This document shows, piece after piece, positions 39,339 through 43,985 of a DNA stretch of 43,985 nt (its first letter is position 1; the number at the start of each line of letters is the position of its first letter). Under the pieces are notes generated by a model. That model searched no databases, was not told where the DNA came from, and worked only from the letters and a program-made list of their open reading frames with translations. This DNA comes from an uncultured Lachnospiraceae bacterium (lineage in GTDB: Bacteria > Bacillota > Clostridia > Lachnospirales > Lachnospiraceae), in assembly GCA_944383835.1 (NCBI GenBank), contig CALWRE010000008.1, positions 1 to 43,985 of the forward strand. Reading direction: 5' to 3'. Both the position numbers and the translations under genes were made by a program.

Positions 39339-40264
39339 CAGACACGGTCCTTTCGTTTCGGCGGGTCGGGCAGCTTTTTCACAATGCTCTCATGATAGGT
39401 AATATTGCCGTCCGGCACCTTGCTGGGCTTGCGCTCTACCGTATCGGCCGCGTACTGTTTGTACCAGGTCGTGCCGTCGGCGGCGGTCACCGTGGAATAC
39501 TCCCCGCTGGGAGCCATATACTGGTCCGCGTGGTACATCCCTATGGCGATCCCCTCCGGATGTTCCTCAGAGGTTTCCGTCGCCGTAATCCGGCCGCCTC
39601 CGATTTCCACATTGGAAAAGCTGGGAACTCCCTCGGCGTTTTCGCCCAAAGCGGTATAGCCCAGGTAGGAAGACAGCGCGGCGGACGCTTTTTCCCCGGT
39701 CATGGAGCCGGTAGTGGAGAGATCGCCGGCTGCCACCGTGCCGATAATCCGGTTGGCGAAGCCGCCGCCTTTTTCCAGCGAGGAAGCAAACGCCTTGCCT
39801 CCAAGGCCGCCTTCCTTGCTGCCGGTGGCGTTTTTGACCGCGTTATTCTGAAAGCTGCGGCTGACGACGCCCGCAAGGCCGCCCTTTAAAGTGCCGGACC
39901 CCGGCACACCCCCGGAAGAAGCCCCGCCCCGGGAACCGCCCCCGCTGCCGCTGTGGCCGCCGAAGGATTTCACCGAAGCAACCCCGCGGGCCGCTATCAT
40001 GGCTTCCGCCAGCATGGAACCTCCGGTATGCCCTACGTTAATGCCAAGGCTGCTCATAAAGCTGTCGATCTTCTGGGATACCTTTAAAAATCCGATGGCG
40101 CACAGGAACCAGATAAAGACATTCCCTGTTACGCCTTCTTTGCCTATGGAATTTACCTGCTGCTGCACCTCGGCCTCCGTCACCGCGAAGGCGGGGACTG
40201 CGGACAGGCTTGCAAATACCAGCGCCAGCGTAAGGACCAGCAGGATTTTTCGTGTTTTTCGCAT
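39338..40264 (-). CDS. Secreted/membrane Gly-rich conjugation protein
   Basis: This 308-residue protein has a signal peptide (LVLTLALVFASLSAVPAFA, cleaved near residue 27) and a second hydrophobic segment (about 48-62). A Gly/Ser-rich stretch spans about 102-130 and a soluble C-terminal region follows. It is found between the VirB6-like and peptidase genes, so it is probably a structural part of the transfer channel or pilus. I do not recognise a named family. It overlaps the next gene by one base. Confidence 0.7.
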   Translation of the reverse strand: MRKTRKILLVLTLALVFASLSAVPAFAVTEAEVQQQVNSIGKEGVTGNVFIWFLCAIGFLKVSQKIDSFMSSLGINVGHTGGSMLAEAMIAARGVASVKSFGGHSGSGGGSRGGASSGGVPGSGTLKGGLAGVVSRSFQNNAVKNATGSKEGGLGGKAFASSLEKGGGFANRIIGTVAAGDLSTTGSMTGEKASAALSSYLGYTALGENAEGVPSFSNVEIGGGRITATETSEEHPEGIAIGMYHADQYMAPSGEYSTVTAADGTTWYKQYAADTVERKPSKVPDGNITYHESIVKKLPDPPKRKDRV

Positions 40265-40279
40265 CTATGTCACCTCCGG

Positions 40280-40990
40280 TCAAAGCGAAAGGGGATTGGA
40301 TAAAAAGGTGCCGACCATGCTGGTAAACAGCCGCAGGCACCATGCGTTCATAATCAATAAGAAAATCTGGCCTCCCAGCATCCGGCACCAGCTCTTAAAA
40401 ATCTGCGACGTCGTTTGGGAAGATCCCAGCGCGAACGCCACCGGGGCCGTATAGACCAGCACGCCGAGCAGGACGTATCGCTCGGCCGCTTCAAACAGAA
40501 GCTTGATATAGTTCCAGGCCATGATGAGCACCAGGATCAGCGCGATAATGGCGACCGCCCCGCTGGCGCAGACGCCGAGAATCACGGTAATCGCGGAATT
40601 GAAATCGGCAAAATCCAGCGGCGGCAGCGAGGACGAAAGCACCCACTGATACGGCGTCCCGCCGATTTTCAGGATAGTACTGACGATTTCGTCTGAAAAA
40701 TATGCCAGCAGGATAAAAAGAACCGAACGGATGGACAGCTTTACCGGATCTTCCGCCTCAATCCCCGCGGCGAGGCCGTAGTTCCGGAAAAGCTGCCACA
40801 CCCAGTTCAGTAAAATCAGCCCGATTGCCAGCGCGACAAAGATATCGTACATTGTCCCGGCCGCCGGAAAGTACCGGAGAAAGGTATTCATATCGCAGCC
40901 GAGCGCGCCTAAGACCGACGTGCTGATTAAATCCAGGCCGTGCATGACCTGTTCGGCGATCCACGCCACAATCCCGTCTAATATGCCCAC
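40280..40990 (-). CDS. VirB6/TrbL-like channel protein
   Basis: This 236-residue protein has five or six hydrophobic helices. Conserved-looking parts are the amphipathic start MGILDGIVAWIAEQVMHGLD and the polar loop YQWVLSSSLPPLDFADFN. This is the size and layout of the TrbL/VirB6-type inner-membrane protein of Gram-positive ICEs, which forms part of the DNA translocation channel. It sits between the pilin-like gene and the secreted Gly-rich protein. Confidence 0.85.
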   Translation of the reverse strand: MGILDGIVAWIAEQVMHGLDLISTSVLGALGCDMNTFLRYFPAAGTMYDIFVALAIGLILLNWVWQLFRNYGLAAGIEAEDPVKLSIRSVLFILLAYFSDEIVSTILKIGGTPYQWVLSSSLPPLDFADFNSAITVILGVCASGAVAIIALILVLIMAWNYIKLLFEAAERYVLLGVLVYTAPVAFALGSSQTTSQIFKSWCRMLGGQIFLLIMNAWCLRLFTSMVGTFLSNPLSL

Positions 40991-41030
40991 GGCATCACGC
41001 TCCTTTCAGCCAATGCGGGATTGCGGCCCT

Positions 41031-41414
41031 TTATGGGGTCCCCCACTTGCCTCCGGCGAAGAACGGCGTGATGTAGCTGACAATGAACCCGAGGCCGTTT
41101 AAAATCGCCCAGGTAATGATAATCCGCTTGAGCCAGGCGCGGGCCTCATCCACTGTTTTGCCGCTTTTGGAAAAGTTCATCATCAGCAGCGCAATGGACG
41201 CTGTAACGACGGCCGCAATCGTGGAAATCAGCAGGATCTGGTTGTAGACGTCCTTCATAATCTCTTCCGCTTTTTGCCACACGGTTGTCGCCGCGAACGC
41301 CTGCTGGGAAAAGCACGCCAGCATACACACCGTCAGGAACGTCATATACAGCATTCGGCTGCAGTTGATATGCCCTCGGCGTTTCAGCGGCTCTCGAATG
41401 GGTTTTTTCTTCAA
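41031..41414 (-). CDS. VirB2-like pilin/channel subunit
   Basis: A TTG start (41412-41414) follows AGGAGG by 8 bases; ATG codons in between are out of frame. The 127-residue product has a basic N-terminus and a signal peptide cleaved near AFAAT (about residue 42). Two hydrophobic helices (about 55-77 and 95-117) enclose a short polar loop. This is the VirB2/TrbC layout. It would form the pilus-like or channel subunit. Two tandem terminator-like hairpins precede it. Confidence 0.75.
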   Translation of the reverse strand: MKKKPIREPLKRRGHINCSRMLYMTFLTVCMLACFSQQAFAATTVWQKAEEIMKDVYNQILLISTIAAVVTASIALLMMNFSKSGKTVDEARAWLKRIIITWAILNGLGFIVSYITPFFAGGKWGTP

Positions 41415-41443
41415 ATCATCATCCTCCTATTGAAAATAAAGTA

Positions 41444-41522
41444 AGGCCGCCCACGGAACGAGCGGCCTGCTGGTCAGGAACCGGAAAAAGGCAATAAAAA
41501 AACACCATTCGTAAAAATGGCG
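41444..41522 (-). terminator. Two tandem terminator-like hairpins before the virB2-like gene
   Basis: On the minus strand CGCCATT/AATGGTG (41503-41522) is followed by TTTTTTT, and about 35 bases later GCGGCCT's partner stem AGGCCGC/GCGGCCT (41444-41468) is followed by TACTTTATTTT. The rest of the 220-base gap (41415-41635) holds no gene. The second stem ends about 20 bases before the ribosome site. Confidence 0.75.
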
Positions 41523-41635
41523 TTCTCTCTGCCGTTCCCGGCTCCGGTATATAGTTTTCAACATACTTATTTTATCACAGGGGGATTTACGCCTCAATAG
41601 CAAAACCGTGCCAATTTTGTGCGTTTCTGTGCCAA

Positions 41636-42184
41636 TTATCTGCCAGGGCCTTTTTCGCGGCCATTATCCGGGAAAAAATGCTCCAAAAGATTCAGGCTGT
41701 CACGGGAAGTATATCCCCAAAGGACTGACGAGAGCGCCTCAATCGCTTCTTTCCGCTTGCGGAAATAGGTCCGGTAGCTGATGTCCTGGATATGCGGCTG
41801 GAGCTGCCCGATGATTTCCTCCGTGTCCCTGTATTGCTGCGGGGAAAGGTACGTATAGTACAGAATCCAGTAATAGGGTTCCCCAAACTTATGCTTATTT
41901 CGGAGCAGGCTGACCGCGCTTTCCATCAGCCGGATCATCTGATAGCTGCGTTCAATGCTTCTGGCGTGTTCCTGAATGCCGGAATCCGCAAAATCCACGC
42001 CGGCAAGGTAGATAGACTCCAGAAAATCCTCAATGCTGCTGCCAAACTCGATCTGGAACTGCCGGCGCACCTGCTGTACGGACAGTTCCAGGCTCCACAC
42101 CACGTCCCGGTATTTCCTCAAAAGCATCCATGTATCGTGATACACCGGGTTCTCTGTCCCTTTATTCTCTATCGCCTGTTTCAT
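41636..42184 (-). CDS. ArpU/sigma-region-4-like regulator
   Basis: This 182-residue helical protein overlaps the preceding gene by 4 bases (ATGA). Its C-terminal third (YYWILYYTYLSPQQYRDTEE, then SYRTYFRKRKEAIEALSSVLWG) resembles the helix-turn-helix of phage ArpU-like late regulators and sigma region 4. It could control the conjugation operon that follows it. The match is weak in the N-terminal part. Confidence 0.6.
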   Translation of the reverse strand: MKQAIENKGTENPVYHDTWMLLRKYRDVVWSLELSVQQVRRQFQIEFGSSIEDFLESIYLAGVDFADSGIQEHARSIERSYQMIRLMESAVSLLRNKHKFGEPYYWILYYTYLSPQQYRDTEEIIGQLQPHIQDISYRTYFRKRKEAIEALSSVLWGYTSRDSLNLLEHFFPDNGREKGPGR

Positions 42185-43311
42185 TTTTTCTCCCCCTTTG
42201 GCAGTAATCTCAGTTCAAAGCGGAACAATTCCCTGTCTTTTCCGCATAAAATAACCAGTAATGCCTTAAATCCTACTATACCATCTGAAATACAAAATAC
42301 TTCTTCCTTGCAATCGCAGGATAATGGTAATAACTTATACTGAATTTTCGGACATGAAAAACACGGAAACCCTTGTACGGAAAGGACTTCCATGACTTTT
42401 TGAAGGATAAAAGCAACATACGGATTTGAAACGCCGTCTTCCTCTTCTGAACCGATACCGGGAACGGGTTCCGCCATCATTTCTTCAATTTCCGGCATAG
42501 TTAGGCCGATGTGCAGCAGCATGGCGATTTCTTCCTTATCTACCATGACGTCCGATACCTCGAACATGGTAGACAGATAGTTGTTCATGCAAATAACGCT
42601 TCCATGCGCGCCGGGAAAGGAAATGACGGAAATATAGTCCAGGCTGCTCAGTTTATTGAGATAACGTCCGGCGGTTGCTTTGGAAACGCCCCAGCGTTCA
42701 GCCAGCCCCGCGTAACCAAGCAGCGGGCTCCCCGTGCCGTTGCGCAGATAAACTACTGGTCCCGCATCCGAACCCTGCACCTGTTCGTCGTTGTATACGG
42801 TATTCACCCACAGATCCAGCAGCGCGTCCATCTCTGAACAGCGGCCATAGCTGAGAAGTTCATTGGCAGTGGAAACAGGCAGGAAGAAAAAGCCGGTATC
42901 TTTGGCGCAGGGCGCGTTGTAATCCAGTACACGGTTATGTTTCTGCCAGTCCGTAATTTTGAATTTCACCAGCCTTCCACGGCCGAGAAGGGAAAAGGTA
43001 ATCAGATGGCGGTCCTGCAAATCCTGAAGGCGGGAAATCGCCTGATGCTGAAAACGGGTGCGAAACCATTCTGCCAGTTCACTGATCCGGCACAGCCATT
43101 CGCCGGGATAGATGATGTAGCTGATCCCATCTATCCGCTTGTATGATGTTCGGAAATTCGCGTAGCTGCAAAGGACGGTATAATAAAAAAGACCGGAACT
43201 GCCGCCAAGGCGAATGCTCCGGTCTTCCATAAGGGACTGCACGAACTGCCGATAAATCCGGCATCGCGGATAATCCACGATCTGTTTTATTTCTAATTGG
43301 TATTCTGACAT
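42181..43311 (-). CDS. First ICE gene: winged-helix regulator or initiator, 376 aa
   Basis: Two winged-helix-like regions are visible. One lies near residues 60-110 (GEWLCRISELAEWFRTRFQHQ, LQDLQDRHLITFSLLGRGRLV) and one near 195-240 (GYAGLAERWGVSKATAGRYLNKLSSL). The C-terminal 100 residues have two Cys pairs (FSCPKI, SCDCKEE). The layout suggests a replication initiator or master regulator, with the repeats at 43505-43531 as possible binding sites. GGAGG precedes the ATG by 7 bases and a terminator-like hairpin abuts it. It is the first gene on the element side of lysS. Confidence 0.65.
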   Translation of the reverse strand: MSEYQLEIKQIVDYPRCRIYRQFVQSLMEDRSIRLGGSSGLFYYTVLCSYANFRTSYKRIDGISYIIYPGEWLCRISELAEWFRTRFQHQAISRLQDLQDRHLITFSLLGRGRLVKFKITDWQKHNRVLDYNAPCAKDTGFFFLPVSTANELLSYGRCSEMDALLDLWVNTVYNDEQVQGSDAGPVVYLRNGTGSPLLGYAGLAERWGVSKATAGRYLNKLSSLDYISVISFPGAHGSVICMNNYLSTMFEVSDVMVDKEEIAMLLHIGLTMPEIEEMMAEPVPGIGSEEEDGVSNPYVAFILQKVMEVLSVQGFPCFSCPKIQYKLLPLSCDCKEEVFCISDGIVGFKALLVILCGKDRELFRFELRLLPKGEKK

Positions 43312-43334
43312 AAGACACCTCCAAATAAAAAAAG

Positions 43335-43356
43335 CCCCGCATTAAAAAATGCGGGG
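43335..43356 (-). terminator. Terminator-like hairpin abutting the first ICE gene
   Basis: CCCCGCATT pairs perfectly with AATGCGGGG over four bases. On the minus strand CTTTTTTTATT then runs directly into TGGAGG, the ribosome site of gene 42181-43311. No promoter fits between the stem and the gene. Confidence 0.85.
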
Positions 43357-43425
43357 TCGCGTAAGTTGACCTTTTCAAACAAAAGATAGGCTCCATTCTC
43401 TACGCCATAAAAATATGCATCAAAA

Positions 43426-43458
43426 AACCGTGTCCTACTTTATATGCAAGACACGGTT
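43426..43458 (-). terminator. Intrinsic terminator downstream of lysS
   Basis: AACCGTGTC pairs perfectly with GACACGGTT over 15 bases, followed on the minus strand by TTTTGATG. It lies about 128 bases after the lysS stop and separates lysS transcription from the element. The remaining bases 43359-43425 show no clear promoter. Confidence 0.8.
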
Positions 43459-43504
43459 CTTGAACTAAGAGCAACCCTTTTTTGTATAGACAACTGCACA
43501 TATT

Positions 43505-43531
43505 GGCGTAAAGCTGGCGTAAGTTGGCGTA
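43505..43531. repeat. Short direct repeats GGCGTA, iteron-like
   Basis: GGCGTA occurs at 43505, 43516 and 43526, spaced 11 and 10 bp, about one helical turn each. A related GCGTAAGTT is at 43359-43367. The repeats lie between the lysS stop and its terminator, on the border of the element. They may bind the first ICE protein, a recombinase or an excision factor; this is not established. Confidence 0.6.
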
Positions 43532-43585
43532 TTTTTATCCTGCACAAACCCCTAAAGCCTTGATTTTATGCAGTTTTTAGCCTCT

Positions 43586-43985
<400 letters not shown>

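Noticed and set aside
42181-43311. Assignment of the first ICE gene as a definite replication initiator RepA
   Set aside because: Winged-helix segments and nearby repeats suggest it, but no family-specific motif is visible, so I left it as regulator or initiator.

Overview
The window (about 44 kb, near 50% GC) looks like most of an integrative and conjugative element (ICE), or a closely related mobile element, in a gut-type low-GC-lineage Firmicute of class Clostridia. The supports are strong AGGAGG-type ribosome sites, several textbook sigma-A promoters, ParM/ParR, PrgI-VirB4, VirB6/TrbL and VirD4 homologues, AbiE and Fic modules, YopX, and a thioester/Cna-B adhesin. Every gene I can support lies on the minus strand, so the order of expression runs from right to left. 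The only clearly chromosomal gene is the 3' part of lysS (lysyl-tRNA synthetase) at the right edge. The element probably begins in the 43.3-43.6 kb interval beside it. No integrase and no recognisable relaxase is in the window, so the other end is probably off the left side or uses unfamiliar proteins.

Layout in transcription order. (1) 43.6-41.6 kb: lysS end, lysS terminator, a cluster of short direct repeats, a two-winged-helix regulator/initiator-like gene and a sigma-region-4/ArpU-like gene. (2) 41.4-30.5 kb: the conjugation machine, namely a VirB2-like pilin, VirB6/TrbL, a Gly-rich secreted protein, a membrane-anchored C39 peptidase, a PrgI-VirB4 fusion, three small ICE proteins and the VirD4 coupling protein. 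(3) 30.5-24.3 kb: an S1-domain protein, a lipoprotein and a 1333-residue thioester/Cna-B surface adhesin. (4) 24.2-21.5 kb: zinc-finger, sigma-like and membrane proteins. (5) 21.4-19.4 kb: an AbiEi/AbiEii toxin-antitoxin pair and a 59-codon gene behind an anti-Shine-Dalgarno hairpin. (6) 19.4-11.0 kb: SSB, a likely second ssDNA-binding protein, a sigma-like factor, a methyltransferase-helicase fusion and YopX. (7) 11.0-4.5 kb: a Fic toxin/antitoxin module, a block of Cys-rich unknown proteins, a PAPS-reductase-like enzyme and a DUF2786 protein. (8) 4.45-3.15 kb: ParM/ParR. (9) 2.9-0 kb: a distinct locus made of a LytTR regulator behind a tetranucleotide repeat, a C39-type peptidase with Ca-binding repeats, an unknown protein and a dynamin-like GTPase cut by the window edge.

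Two architectural patterns stand out. First, about ten transcription units are preceded by an intrinsic-terminator-like hairpin whose T-tract runs almost into the gene's own ribosome site, leaving no room for a promoter in between. This suggests attenuation or element-wide antitermination. Second, the SSB and another protein of the replication region end in the same peptide, IDGEREALP plus one residue, encoded by different codons, which suggests a shared partner-binding tail. The most system-like novelty is the left-edge LytTR/C39/unknown/dynamin locus, with a possible length-variable promoter region and candidate LytTR sites in front of the peptidase gene.
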